Below, in pieces: positions 17,299 through 26,089 of a DNA stretch of 64,000 bases. Within the stretch, counting starts at the first letter, position 1; each line of letters begins with the position of its first letter. The notes under the pieces are model-generated. The model made no database searches. It saw only the letters and a program-made list of their open reading frames with translations, and was not told the origin of the DNA. The stretch covers positions 620,001-684,000 of the forward strand of contig NZ_JAYXHS010000003.1 in assembly GCF_036017035.1 (NCBI RefSeq), read 5' to 3'. The stretch comes from Viridibacterium silvisoli. GTDB lineage: Bacteria; Pseudomonadota; Gammaproteobacteria; Burkholderiales; Rhodocyclaceae. The position numbers and the translations under genes are program-made.

Positions 17299-17453
17299 GC
17301 AGTCCCCTCTTCGGACGGAGAGGGTGGCTCGTCAGAGTCGGGAGAGGCGAAATGGTTGCACTCCAGGTTGCGCTCCAAACAGTCTTGTTGAAGCACGTAC
17401 CATTTCCCCTCTCCCGGCCTGCGGCCACCCTCCCCCAAGGGGGAGGAAACTGC
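17299..17453. repeat. MITE-like element with about 55-bp inverted arms
   Basis: The left arm starts GCAGTCCCCTC and continues through GAGGGTGGCTCG to GGGAGAGGCGAAATGGT. The right arm, read on the other strand, starts GCAGTTTCCTC and continues through GAGGGTGGCCGC to GGGAGAGGGGAAATGGT. Each arm also folds on itself. The element fills much of the 320-bp gap between the amidohydrolase stop and the SsuA-like start. No gene is seen inside. Confidence 0.75.
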
Positions 17454-17480
17454 AACGCGTTGTCATGGTTTGCTGCAGCG

Positions 17481-19004
17481 TCAGACCTTCGCCGTCGCCT
17501 TCAGCTTCGCCTCGACTGCCGTACCCTTGAAGAAGTCTGCGTTGGCTTCCGTGTAGAGCTTGTACGGATTCTCGAAGACGTAGGCCTTGAAGTCCGCTTC
17601 GCTGATGATGCCTTCATCGACCAGGTTGTGTGCCTCGGCCAGTGCATGCGTGAGGTCAGGCACGTCCCAGTGGCCGACGTCCGACGAGTAGATCGCGTTG
17701 ATCTTGGTCTTCAGCGGATTGGCCTTGTCGTTGAAGGCAGCCGCAATCGTGCGATCGTCGGACTCGGAGCCGAAGAAGAAGTTGTCGACCCAGCGCGACT
17801 TGATGTCTTCTGCGCTCTCGATACCAGCCGCGGCAAAGTCTTCCAGCTCGCTCTCCTTGGGGCGACGCGAACCATTGACGTAACCCTTGCCCAGCGTATC
17901 GCGGATCAGGTCTTCGCCGTTGAGCGAACGATCCTTGATGAGCTCGGCGCCGTATTCGCGGAACAGCGCCGCGAGTTGCGCGCGGTCGGTCGCCAGCGGG
18001 TCGTAGTTCTCCAGGCCCTTGCGGCTGCGCTTCTCGAAGCGGTCGACGAGATGGATGAACACGCGTGCGCCCCAGTCGGCACCGCCTTCAAGGAAGCCGG
18101 CGCGCAGCTTGGGGAAGCGCTTGGTCACGCCGCCGAAGAACAGCGCCTTGGCGAAGGCTTCGGTGCCATCGGCGAAGTGACCGATGTGGTTGTTCATGTA
18201 GTTCGAGGTCGAGCTGCGGCCGGTCCAGCCCTGGCTGCCGTAGTGCGTGAGGATGGGCACGCCGAGCTCGACCACCTTCGCCCAGAACGGGTCGTAGTCG
18301 TACTCGCTGTCGAGGCCGAGGAAGTCCTGGTACGAGATGTACTTCTTCAGTTCAGGATGCTGGTCGAGCGGGAATTTGTCGGCCAGCGCCTTGATCGGGC
18401 GGCTCACCGAACCTGCGATGTTGATCGCCTTGAGGCCCAATGTATTGATGGCGAAATCCAGCTCGGCAAGGCCCTCCTCAGGCGTGTGCAGCGGGATGCC
18501 TGCCACCGGCGTGAGATGTGCGCTGTGCTTGCGCCACAGATCGGCGTGGTAGTGATTAATGGCGCGCGAGAGTGCGGTACGCGAATCCTTGTCGCGCACA
18601 CCGAGCGGTGCCAGCACGTTGTTCGGGAACAGCACAGAGTAATCGGAGCCCTGCTCGGCCTGGCGCTCGGCGAACAGCTCGGGCAGGTGATAGGTCGCGA
18701 CGTCGAGCGTGTTCTTGGTGACACGCGCCCACCACGGCGAGCGGATGGTACGGTAGTAGTGGCGCTCTTCCGGCGTCTGCTCGTACCAGCTCTTGCCATT
18801 ACCGACACCACCACGCGCAATGCGATCTTCCGAAGCCTTGCGCAACGCGTCCACCAGATGCACGCCACCGTAATTGGTAACGTAGTCTTCGAGATCAGGC
18901 GTGTAGTCATTGACATGCACATCGGTGTCGATGACAGGGTAATCAAGTTGCTGTTTCACCGCGGCAGAGGGCGAGAGTTGCAGGCGGGAGAGGCGATCGT
19001 TCAT
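17481..19004 (-). CDS. Amidohydrolase family metal-dependent hydrolase
   Basis: 507 residues. The N-terminal VIDTDVHVNDYTPDLEDYV gives the first metal-binding pair (DxH), HLTPVAGIPLHTPEEGLAELDF the middle, VPILTHYGSQGW the His near residue 260, and SSDVGHWDVPD the late metal Asp. This matches the amidohydrolase-2 group (decarboxylases and hydrolases such as ACMSD relatives), though it is longer than the usual 300-400 residues. The ATG at 19004 is preferred because upstream codons lack conserved features. It is the first leftward gene of the catabolic cluster and is divergent from the MFS transporter. Confidence 0.83.
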   Translation of the reverse strand: MNDRLSRLQLSPSAAVKQQLDYPVIDTDVHVNDYTPDLEDYVTNYGGVHLVDALRKASEDRIARGGVGNGKSWYEQTPEERHYYRTIRSPWWARVTKNTLDVATYHLPELFAERQAEQGSDYSVLFPNNVLAPLGVRDKDSRTALSRAINHYHADLWRKHSAHLTPVAGIPLHTPEEGLAELDFAINTLGLKAINIAGSVSRPIKALADKFPLDQHPELKKYISYQDFLGLDSEYDYDPFWAKVVELGVPILTHYGSQGWTGRSSTSNYMNNHIGHFADGTEAFAKALFFGGVTKRFPKLRAGFLEGGADWGARVFIHLVDRFEKRSRKGLENYDPLATDRAQLAALFREYGAELIKDRSLNGEDLIRDTLGKGYVNGSRRPKESELEDFAAAGIESAEDIKSRWVDNFFFGSESDDRTIAAAFNDKANPLKTKINAIYSSDVGHWDVPDLTHALAEAHNLVDEGIISEADFKAYVFENPYKLYTEANADFFKGTAVEAKLKATAKV

Positions 19005-19224
19005 GGCGGGCTCCGTGGCTAGTGATCGAAATGCAACAAGTCCTGGCAGACAGGTGCGCGGCTGACCATTGCAAAGCCTGTGCCATTCGCCGCCAATGGC
19101 ATGCGCAGGCTTACCGCGCAAGGACGAGACCTTGTTCAAGCCAACGGAGTTACGGCGGCGCCTGCGGCGATTGCAACAGCCCGCAGACCAGACTGTTGAA
19201 CAATGCGCAAATCACAAAACCTGT

Positions 19225-19248
19225 TTTGCATACTTTTATTTATGCAAA
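19225..19248. promoter_or_regulatory. Inverted repeat TTTGCATA-N8-TATGCAAA, candidate operator
   Basis: A perfect 8-bp inverted repeat with an 8-base AT-rich centre, in the 358-bp divergent region between the amidohydrolase (19004, leftward) and the MFS gene (19363, rightward). It has the size and symmetry of a site for a dimeric regulator such as a GntR, TetR or LysR type. No regulator gene lies beside it. The rest of this gap shows nothing clear. Confidence 0.5.
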
Positions 19249-19362
19249 CGGATGAGCGGCGTGCTGCCACGGGCGCACTGCGCCGAATACGGCACGCGAC
19301 ATCGCGCTGGCGCGAAACCTGCAACGGGCTTCCCCTCGACTGCCCTCCGCCACGCCACCACG

Positions 19363-20574
19363 ATGACCTCGCGCACAGCCCTCGCCCGCCCGCCATTTTT
19401 CGAACGCCATAAATTCCTGCTGCTGTTTGCGTTGTTGTCGACATTGATGGGAACCAGCGTCGGCATGGCCAAGGTCGCCACTTCGCTGTATGCGCTGCAC
19501 TTGCAGACGCCCGCCGCACTTCTGGGCTTCATCGCCAGTGCGCAGATGGTGGGCGTGCTGTTCATGAGCCTGCCGATCGGCTTCCTGGTGGACCAATGGG
19601 GGCCGCGCAAGCTGTTCACACTCGGCACCGTAGTGGCCGGCCTGATCTATGTCGTGCTGCCGCTGGTGGCTTCGCCATGGTTCCTGCTGGCCTGCACCGC
19701 GGCCATCAGCTTCTTTATGCCCTTCCGTTTCGTGTCGCTCAACACGGTCTTCATGCAACAGCTGGAGACGGTCGGTGAAGCGCGCGCCGGCTGGTATCGC
19801 GGCACGCATATGACAGGCATGTTCCTGCTCGGGCCAGTGATCGCCGCTGGCGCGGTCACCGCACTGGGTTTCGCCGGCACCTACTGGAGCATCGCGGCTC
19901 TCTTCGCGCTGACCATCCTGGTCTGCCCAATCGTGTTCGGGCCTTATGCCGTGCAAGCCAAGGGTGGCGCGCGCCTCACGCCACGTGCGGTGATCGCGCA
20001 GCTCGGCTTGCTGGGCAGCGAGCGCGAGCTGCGCACGGCCTGCCTCATCGAATTCTTCGGTCAGGGCTGCAATGCTTTCTACAGCTTCTTCATCGTCATC
20101 ATTGCCATCAACGGCCTGCATCTGGATGCAGCTGCCGCGACGCGCTTGATCGGCATTGAGGGCCTGACCTTCATCGCCGCGCTGTTCAGCCTCGGCTCGG
20201 CGATGGCACGCATCGGAGCACAGCGCGGCTATGTGCTGAGCCTGTCGCTGGCTGCACTGGCCTCTGCCCTGCTGGGGTTCGGTCACGCTTCATGGGCGCT
20301 GCTCGGTGGCGGCGCCCTGCTTGGCCTCGCCCTCGGCACCCTGCAGATCATCAACCTGACGCGCTTCGCACGCATCGGCGCGCGCCTCGGTCGCGGCAAG
20401 ATCGCCGGGCTCAACGCGCTCGCCGGCCCGGCCGGCAGCTTCACCGGCAGTTTGCTGGGCGGCGCGCTGGGCGAGCTGCTGGGGCTGCAGTCGGTCTTCC
20501 TCGTCTTCGCTGGGGGCTTTGCCGTGCTGGCCACACGCTTTGCACTGCGTGACCGCCACGCCGTGACGGCCTGA
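19363..20574 (+). CDS. MFS transporter
   Basis: 403 residues, about 12 membrane segments. The loop after helix 2, FLVDQWGPRKLF, is the MFS motif A (G-x-x-x-D-x-x-G-R-R/K). It resembles sugar- or drug-type MFS carriers without enough detail to name a substrate. The start was chosen at MTSRTALARPPFF because a long upstream extension would be hydrophilic and poorly conserved. It is divergent from the amidohydrolase across a region with a palindromic operator candidate, so the transported compound may belong to that pathway. Confidence 0.85.
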   Translation: MTSRTALARPPFFERHKFLLLFALLSTLMGTSVGMAKVATSLYALHLQTPAALLGFIASAQMVGVLFMSLPIGFLVDQWGPRKLFTLGTVVAGLIYVVLPLVASPWFLLACTAAISFFMPFRFVSLNTVFMQQLETVGEARAGWYRGTHMTGMFLLGPVIAAGAVTALGFAGTYWSIAALFALTILVCPIVFGPYAVQAKGGARLTPRAVIAQLGLLGSERELRTACLIEFFGQGCNAFYSFFIVIIAINGLHLDAAAATRLIGIEGLTFIAALFSLGSAMARIGAQRGYVLSLSLAALASALLGFGHASWALLGGGALLGLALGTLQIINLTRFARIGARLGRGKIAGLNALAGPAGSFTGSLLGGALGELLGLQSVFLVFAGGFAVLATRFALRDRHAVTA

Positions 20575-20666
20575 GCGCCATGACGGCATGAAGAGGCTCG
20601 GCGCGGTTTTGTGTTTCAATCGCGCCTTGCCTGCCGACGTGGCAGGCGCCGCGACCGCCCTTCTTC

Positions 20667-21293
20667 ATGCTCGAAGTCAAAGACCTCGCCTGTCTGCGCG
20701 GGGACCGCTTGCTGTTCCGCCGCTTCGACCTTGCGCTCGGCAAGGGCGAAGTGCTGCGTGTGCTCGGCGCCAATGGCGTCGGCAAGACCAGCTTGTTGCG
20801 CTTGTTGTGTGGGCTGGCCACGCCTGAAGTCGGCGAGATTCGCTGGCAGGGCGAAGCCATCCAGCGCGAGCGCGAGGCCTTCCACGCGGCCCTGCTCTAC
20901 CTTGGCCACGCCCCAGCCCTCAACGACCTGCTGAGCCCGCTGGAGAACCTGCGCTTTGCCTGCGCGGCAGCCGGCGATACGAGCAGCGAGACAGACTGCA
21001 GGGCAGCCCTGACCCGCATCGGCCTTGCGCGCCAGCTCGACCTGCCCGCCAAGGTGTTGTCGCAGGGCCAGCGGCGGCGCGTCAGCCTCGCCCGCCTGTT
21101 TCTCGCCGCGCACCGCCCCTTGTGGATTCTCGATGAGCCTTTCACGGCACTCGACGTAGCGGCCGTCGCCGAGCTTGCCGAGGTGATTTCGCAGCACTCC
21201 CGCGCGGGTGGCGCCGTCGCATTCACCTCGCATCAGGATGCCGGCTTCAGCGTGCCCTTGCGCACGCTGGACATCAGCGGGTACGCAGCATGA
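20667..21293 (+). CDS. ccmA: Cytochrome c maturation ABC ATPase CcmA
   Basis: 208 residues. Walker A is GANGVGKTS near 35, the signature is LSQGQRRRVSLARL near 130, and Walker B is LWILDEP. It forms the CcmAB(C)DE complex that drives heme release from CcmC-CcmE in the inner membrane for cytochrome c maturation System I. It is the first gene of the ccmABCDEFGHI operon, and its stop overlaps the ccmB start by 4 bp. Normal length. Confidence 0.95.
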   Translation: MLEVKDLACLRGDRLLFRRFDLALGKGEVLRVLGANGVGKTSLLRLLCGLATPEVGEIRWQGEAIQREREAFHAALLYLGHAPALNDLLSPLENLRFACAAAGDTSSETDCRAALTRIGLARQLDLPAKVLSQGQRRRVSLARLFLAAHRPLWILDEPFTALDVAAVAELAEVISQHSRAGGAVAFTSHQDAGFSVPLRTLDISGYAA

Positions 21294-21958
21294 ACAATGC
21301 GTTCATTGCCGTCTTGCGTCGCGACCTGCTGCTGGCCTGGCGCTCGCGCGCGGACCTGCTGGTCGCCCTGTCATTCTTCGTCATCGTCGCCAGCCTGTTC
21401 CCCTTCGGCGTCGGCGCGGACCCGGACCAGCTACGCGCCATAGGCCCAGGCGTCGTGTGGGTGGCGGCCCTGCTGGCGACCCTGCTGGCCCTGCCGCGCA
21501 TGTTCAGCCAGGATTTCGAGAGCGGCGTGCTGGAGCAGTTGTTGCTGTCGCAAGAGCCGCCCGTGTTGTGGGTCAGCGCCAAGATCGCCGCCCACTGGCT
21601 CAGCACCGGCCTGCCGCTCGTAGTCGTCTCGCCGCTGCTGGCGCTGATGTATGGCCTGCCGCCAGGCGCGATCGAAGTGCTGGCGCTGGCGCTGCTGATC
21701 GGCACGCCCATCCTGTCGCTGATCGGCGCGATCGGCGCGGCACTGACGCTGGGCCTGCGCGGCGCGGGCTCGTTGCTGGCCCTGCTGGTGCTGCCCTTGA
21801 TGGTGCCAGTACTGATTTTCGGCGCGGGCAGCGTCGATGCCTGGGCCAGCGGCATAGGCTTGCGCGCCCACCTGTTCCTGATGGGCGGCGGCCTGTTCGC
21901 GGCGCTGGCCCTCGCGCCATTTGCCAGCGCCGCAGCCCTGCGCATCACGATGGATTGA
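21290..21958 (+). CDS. ccmB: Heme exporter membrane subunit CcmB
   Basis: 222 residues, six hydrophobic segments, the standard size for CcmB, the membrane partner of CcmA. Family features include FIAVLRRDLLLAWRS at the start, PRMFSQDFESGVLEQLLLSQEP near 70 and the late GLPPGAIEVLALALLIGTPILSLIG. It lies between ccmA and ccmC with ATGA overlap upstream. A 174-bp gap follows before ccmC, unusually long inside this operon. Confidence 0.95.
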   Translation: MNNAFIAVLRRDLLLAWRSRADLLVALSFFVIVASLFPFGVGADPDQLRAIGPGVVWVAALLATLLALPRMFSQDFESGVLEQLLLSQEPPVLWVSAKIAAHWLSTGLPLVVVSPLLALMYGLPPGAIEVLALALLIGTPILSLIGAIGAALTLGLRGAGSLLALLVLPLMVPVLIFGAGSVDAWASGIGLRAHLFLMGGGLFAALALAPFASAAALRITMD

Positions 21959-22132
21959 AGCGCCGCGCGGCACGCCCGCAGGCGCCCGACCGAATCGCAC
22001 TTTGTTGAAGTCAATCAATAGCATGGCAGGACGCTTGTGCGTATCATCCGGTGCCGGCGTTTCGGGGCCGGTAGCTTGTATAGAGCGGCGCACCATCGTC
22101 GAATACATGCCGGCAGGCATTATCCAGACCCC

Positions 22133-22873
22133 ATGAACCTGTTCAAATACTCTGCCCCGCAGACCTTCTACCCACTGGCGGGCAAGCTTGCGCCAGTATT
22201 CGGCGTGCTTGCTGCCATCCTGGCCGTGGCCGGTCTCTATATCGGCTTCTTCGTCGCACCCACGGACGCGGTGCAGGGCGAGGTCTATCGCATCATCTTC
22301 ATCCACGTCCCCGCAGCCTGGATGAGCATGGTCATCTATCTGGCAATGGCCTTCTGGTCGGCCATGGGCCTCGGCCTCGGCACGCGCCTGTCGTTCTACA
22401 TGTCGAAGGCGCTGGCGCCGACCGGTGCGATGTTCTGTTTTCTCGCGCTCTGGACCGGCGCGCTGTGGGGTCGCCCGACCTGGGGCACCTACTGGGCCTG
22501 GGATGCACGCATGACTTCGCAGCTGCTGCTGCTATTCCTCTACTTCGGCCACATCGCACTGACCAACGCCATCGAGGATGCCCGCCGTGCCGACAAGGCC
22601 GGTGCCATCATCGCCCTGGTCGGCGCAATCAATATCCCCATCATCTATTTCTCGGTGAAGTGGTGGAATACCTTGCACCAGGGCTCGTCGATCAACATGA
22701 CCAAATCCAGCATGGCCGTCACCATGCTCGTCGGCATGCTGGTGGTGGCACTGGCGGCCTGGGCCTACAGCATCGCCGTCACGCTGGTGCGTGTGCGCAG
22801 CATCACTCTCGAACGCGAGCGCCGCACGGAATGGGCCGCTGCCGAGATCGCCCGGCAAGGGAGCAAGGCATGA
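22133..22873 (+). CDS. ccmC: Heme handling protein CcmC
   Basis: 246 residues, six membrane segments. The tryptophan-rich heme-handling motif is WGRPTWGTYWAWDARMTSQLLL near 125, and HVPAAWMSMV near 62 carries one heme-ligand His, with another in WWNTLHQGSS. CcmC loads heme onto CcmE. The ATG at 22133 is the likely start because homologues begin at that point (MNLFKYSAP). Its stop overlaps the ccmD start. Confidence 0.95.
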   Translation: MNLFKYSAPQTFYPLAGKLAPVFGVLAAILAVAGLYIGFFVAPTDAVQGEVYRIIFIHVPAAWMSMVIYLAMAFWSAMGLGLGTRLSFYMSKALAPTGAMFCFLALWTGALWGRPTWGTYWAWDARMTSQLLLLFLYFGHIALTNAIEDARRADKAGAIIALVGAINIPIIYFSVKWWNTLHQGSSINMTKSSMAVTMLVGMLVVALAAWAYSIAVTLVRVRSITLERERRTEWAAAEIARQGSKA

Positions 22874-23067
22874 TCTGGGACTCTTTCTCCGCCTTCATCG
22901 ACATGGGCGGGCGCGGCGCCTTCGTCTGGGGCTCCTACGGCGTCACTTTCCTGCTCATCGTGGCGGAACTCTGGCTGCTGTCGCGGCGTCGGAGAGACAC
23001 CTTGCAGCGGCTGCGCCGCCTGCAGCAGCTTGAAGAGCCACGCGACACGCAGCCACAACAACAATGA
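22870..23067 (+). CDS. ccmD: Small heme exporter protein CcmD
   Basis: 65 residues, a single membrane helix near 14-36 (GGRGAFVWGSYGVTFLLIVAEL) followed by a basic tail with RRRRD. CcmD helps release holo-CcmE from the CcmABCE complex. The ATG at 22870 overlaps the ccmC stop (ATGA). It is slightly long for the family, with a Gln-rich end. Confidence 0.9.
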   Translation: MIWDSFSAFIDMGGRGAFVWGSYGVTFLLIVAELWLLSRRRRDTLQRLRRLQQLEEPRDTQPQQQ

Positions 23068-23104
23068 CGATCAAGCCCACCCCGGCACGCAACAGGACCC
23101 CGCA

Positions 23105-23554
23105 GTGAAAGCTCGCCACAAACGTTTCCTCTGGATCGGTGCTGCCGTGGCGCTGCTTGCCATCGCCGTCACGCTGGTGCTCGGCGCCTTCAACGACAAC
23201 CTGGTCTTTTTCAAGACGCCAACCGAAGTCGCCGAGGGCCTGGTGCCCAAGGGGCGCAACTTCCGTGTGGGTGGCATGGTGGAGAAGGGTTCGATCCAGC
23301 GGGCAGCGGATGGGCTGACCGTCAGCTTCGTACTCACTGACACCGTCAAGAGCATTCCCATCACCTACAAAGGCGCCTTGCCGGACCTGTTCAAGGACGG
23401 CAAAGGCGCTGTCGCGCAGGGCAAGCTCGACGAGTCGGGCAAGTTCATCGCCAGTGAAGTGCTGGCCAAGCACGATGAGAACTACATGCCATCCGAAGCC
23501 CAGGAAGCGATAGACCGGGCAAAGGCCACCGCAGCACACAGCACGAAGCCCTGA
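23105..23554 (+). CDS. ccmE: Heme chaperone CcmE
   Basis: 149 residues with an N-terminal membrane anchor. The heme-binding HxxxY appears as KHDENY near residue 120, preceded by the FIASEVLAK beta-barrel end. It carries heme covalently in the periplasm from CcmC to the CcmF/H ligase. The start is a GTG at 23105, giving MKARHKRF as in homologues; an ATG at 23064 is out of frame. Confidence 0.95.
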   Translation: MKARHKRFLWIGAAVALLAIAVTLVLGAFNDNLVFFKTPTEVAEGLVPKGRNFRVGGMVEKGSIQRAADGLTVSFVLTDTVKSIPITYKGALPDLFKDGKGAVAQGKLDESGKFIASEVLAKHDENYMPSEAQEAIDRAKATAAHSTKP

Positions 23555-23562
23555 CCTCCGAC

Positions 23563-25536
23563 ATGATCCCCGAACTCGGCCACCTCGCCCTCATCCTCGC
23601 CCTGCTGATTGCCATCCTGCTCGGCACGCTGCCTCTGCTTGGCGCACATCGCGGCGATGCGGCGCTGATCAACATCGCACGTCCGGCAGCGCGCCTGCTG
23701 TTCGCGCTGGTCGGCATCGGCTTCCTGTGCCTCACCGTGTCGTTCATCAACAACGACTTTTCGGTGATGTACGTTGCCTCGCATTCGAATACCAGGCTGC
23801 CGCTGATCTATCGCATCACCGCCGTGTGGGGCAGCCATGAAGGCTCGCTATTGCTGTGGGCTTTGATGCTGACGCTGTGGATTTTTGCCGTATCGCTGGC
23901 GCGCAATCTGCCAGAAGCCTTTGTCGCCCGCGTGCTGGGCGTGCTCGGCCTGGTCAGCACCGGCTTTCTCGCCTTCATGCTGTTCACCTCGAATCCCTTT
24001 ACCCGCCTGCTGCCTGCCGCGCTCGAGGGTAACGACCTGAATCCCTTGCTGCAGGACCCGGGGATGATCATCCACCCGCCCCTGCTCTACATGGGCTACG
24101 TCGGTTTCTCCGTGGCCTTCGCTTTCGCCATTTCCGCACTGCTGTCGGGCCGCCTCGATGCCGCCTGGGCGCGCTGGTCGCGGCCGTGGACGCTGGCTGC
24201 CTGGGTATTCCTTACCTGCGGCATCACCCTTGGTTCGGGCTGGGCCTACTACGAACTCGGCTGGGGCGGCTGGTGGTTCTGGGACCCGGTCGAGAATGCC
24301 AGCTTCATGCCCTGGCTGGTCGGCACGGCGCTGATCCACTCGTTGTCGGTCACCGAGAAGCGCGGTGCTTTCAAGAGCTGGACCGTGCTGCTGGCGATTG
24401 CTGCTTTCTCTTTCTCGCTGCTCGGCACTTTCCTCGTGCGCTCCGGCGTACTGACCTCGGTGCACGCCTTTGCCAGCGACCCGAAGCGCGGCGTGTTCAT
24501 CCTCGCCCTGCTCGCCCTCGTCATCGGCGGTTCGCTGGCGCTGTATGCCTGGCGTGCGCAGAAGCTCGTGGGCGGCGGCCAGTTCGAAGCCGTGTCACGT
24601 GACACCCTGCTGCTGACCAACAACGTGCTGCTCGCCGTCGCGGCAGCCACCGTCATGCTCGGCACGCTCTACCCCTTGCTGCTCGACGCGCTCAACCTCG
24701 GCAAACTGTCCGTCGGCCCGCCGTACTTCGAAGCAGTCTTCCTGCCGGTGATGACGCCTGTCGTGCTGCTGATGGTTGTCGGCCCCTTCGTGCGCTGGAA
24801 GGGCCACGCACTCAACCCCTTGCTGCGCAAGCTGGCCCCCGTGTTGCTGGCCAGCTTCGCCATAGGTCTGGCTGGCGCGACCCTGGCCCGCACATTCGGC
24901 TGGCGCACGGTGCTGGGCCTCTGCCTCGCGGCCTGGGTCATGCTCGGCGGCCTCAAGCTGTTGCAGGAGCGTCTCGGCGAACGCAAGAGCGCCAGCCTGG
25001 CATCGAATCTTTCCGGCATTCCATCCGCATGGTGGGGAATGTGGCTGGCGCATGTCGGCATCGGCGTCTTCATCATCGGCGTGACGCTGGTGAAGAGTGT
25101 CGAAACGAATGCCGACGTACCGATGAAGATCGGCAGCAGTACGCAACTCGCGGGCTACGACTTCACGCTCAAGGCCGTCAACGAAATACAGGGCCCGAAC
25201 TACGTTGCCGCGCGCGGCGTGCTCGAGTTGTCACGCAACGGCGTGCATATCAACACGCTGCACCCGGAGAAGCGCATCTACACGGCGACGCAGACGCCCA
25301 TGACGGAAGCCTCGCTCGACAACGGCATCTTCCGCGACATCTACGCATCGATGGGTGAAGCCACGAGCGACGACACCTGGATCGTGCGCCTGTACTACAA
25401 GCCTTTCATCAGCTGGATCTGGGGAGGCTGCCTGCTGATGGCGCTTGGCGGCGTGCTTGCAGCCTGCGACAAGCGCTATCGCAAGCTGGCCACACGTGAC
25501 GCAAGCAGGACTGTTACCGCGCAAGCGGCCGCCTGA
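23563..25536 (+). CDS. ccmF: Heme lyase CcmF
   Basis: 657 residues with around 15 membrane segments, full length for CcmF. The WWD heme-handling motif is GWGGWWFWDPVENASFMPWL near 225-245, and WGSHEGSLLLWAL near 86 is the first conserved loop with a His. CcmF joins apocytochrome with heme supplied by CcmE, together with CcmH/I. It begins 8 bp after ccmE, in the same operon. Confidence 0.96.
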   Translation: MIPELGHLALILALLIAILLGTLPLLGAHRGDAALINIARPAARLLFALVGIGFLCLTVSFINNDFSVMYVASHSNTRLPLIYRITAVWGSHEGSLLLWALMLTLWIFAVSLARNLPEAFVARVLGVLGLVSTGFLAFMLFTSNPFTRLLPAALEGNDLNPLLQDPGMIIHPPLLYMGYVGFSVAFAFAISALLSGRLDAAWARWSRPWTLAAWVFLTCGITLGSGWAYYELGWGGWWFWDPVENASFMPWLVGTALIHSLSVTEKRGAFKSWTVLLAIAAFSFSLLGTFLVRSGVLTSVHAFASDPKRGVFILALLALVIGGSLALYAWRAQKLVGGGQFEAVSRDTLLLTNNVLLAVAAATVMLGTLYPLLLDALNLGKLSVGPPYFEAVFLPVMTPVVLLMVVGPFVRWKGHALNPLLRKLAPVLLASFAIGLAGATLARTFGWRTVLGLCLAAWVMLGGLKLLQERLGERKSASLASNLSGIPSAWWGMWLAHVGIGVFIIGVTLVKSVETNADVPMKIGSSTQLAGYDFTLKAVNEIQGPNYVAARGVLELSRNGVHINTLHPEKRIYTATQTPMTEASLDNGIFRDIYASMGEATSDDTWIVRLYYKPFISWIWGGCLLMALGGVLAACDKRYRKLATRDASRTVTAQAAA

Positions 25537-25546
25537 GGAGCCCACG

Positions 25547-26089
25547 ATGAAAGCCAAGGCCCTTATCCCGCTCGCCCTGTTCCTCGTCCTCGTCGGTTTT
25601 TTCGGCGTCTCGCTGTGGCGTGCCCAGACGCATGACATCCGTGAGATCCCCTCTCCCCTGATCGACAAGCCCGCACCGGCCTTCACCCTCACCCAACTGC
25701 ACGCGCCGGAGAAGACGCTGTCGCTGGCCGACATGAAGGGCAAGGTCTGGCTGCTGAACGTGTGGGCCTCGTGGTGCGTCGCCTGCCGCGAAGAGCACCC
25801 GGTGCTGGTCGACTTTGCAGCCAGAAAAGTCGTGCCGCTGATCGGCCTCAATTACAAGGACAAGCGCGACGACGGCCTCGCCTGGCTGGCGGCCGGCGGT
25901 GACCCCTACACGATGTCCATCGTCGACGCGGATGGCCGCGTTGGCATCGACTACGGCGTATACGGCGTGCCCGAGACCTTCCTCATCGATGGCAATGGCC
26001 GCATCCGCTACAAGCATATCGGCCCGATCACGCCGGAAGCCCTCGAGAAGACCTTGCTGCCGAAAATCCGGGAACTGCAACGTGGCTAG
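25547..26089 (+). CDS. ccmG: Thiol:disulfide interchange protein CcmG/DsbE
   Basis: 180 residues: an N-terminal membrane anchor then a thioredoxin-fold domain. The active site reads WASWCVACREEHP near 77-88, so CVAC rather than the CPxC of many thioredoxins, a variant I recall from betaproteobacteria. The cis-Pro loop is in YGVYGVPETFLID. It reduces apocytochrome c cysteines in the periplasm. It lies between ccmF and ccmH, 10 bp after ccmF. Confidence 0.95.
   Translation: MKAKALIPLALFLVLVGFFGVSLWRAQTHDIREIPSPLIDKPAPAFTLTQLHAPEKTLSLADMKGKVWLLNVWASWCVACREEHPVLVDFAARKVVPLIGLNYKDKRDDGLAWLAAGGDPYTMSIVDADGRVGIDYGVYGVPETFLIDGNGRIRYKHIGPITPEALEKTLLPKIRELQRG

Noticed and set aside
25781..25798. CcmG active site CVAC as a damaged thioredoxin motif
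   Set aside because: Both cysteines are kept, and the variant residue is found in ordinary CcmG proteins of this group.
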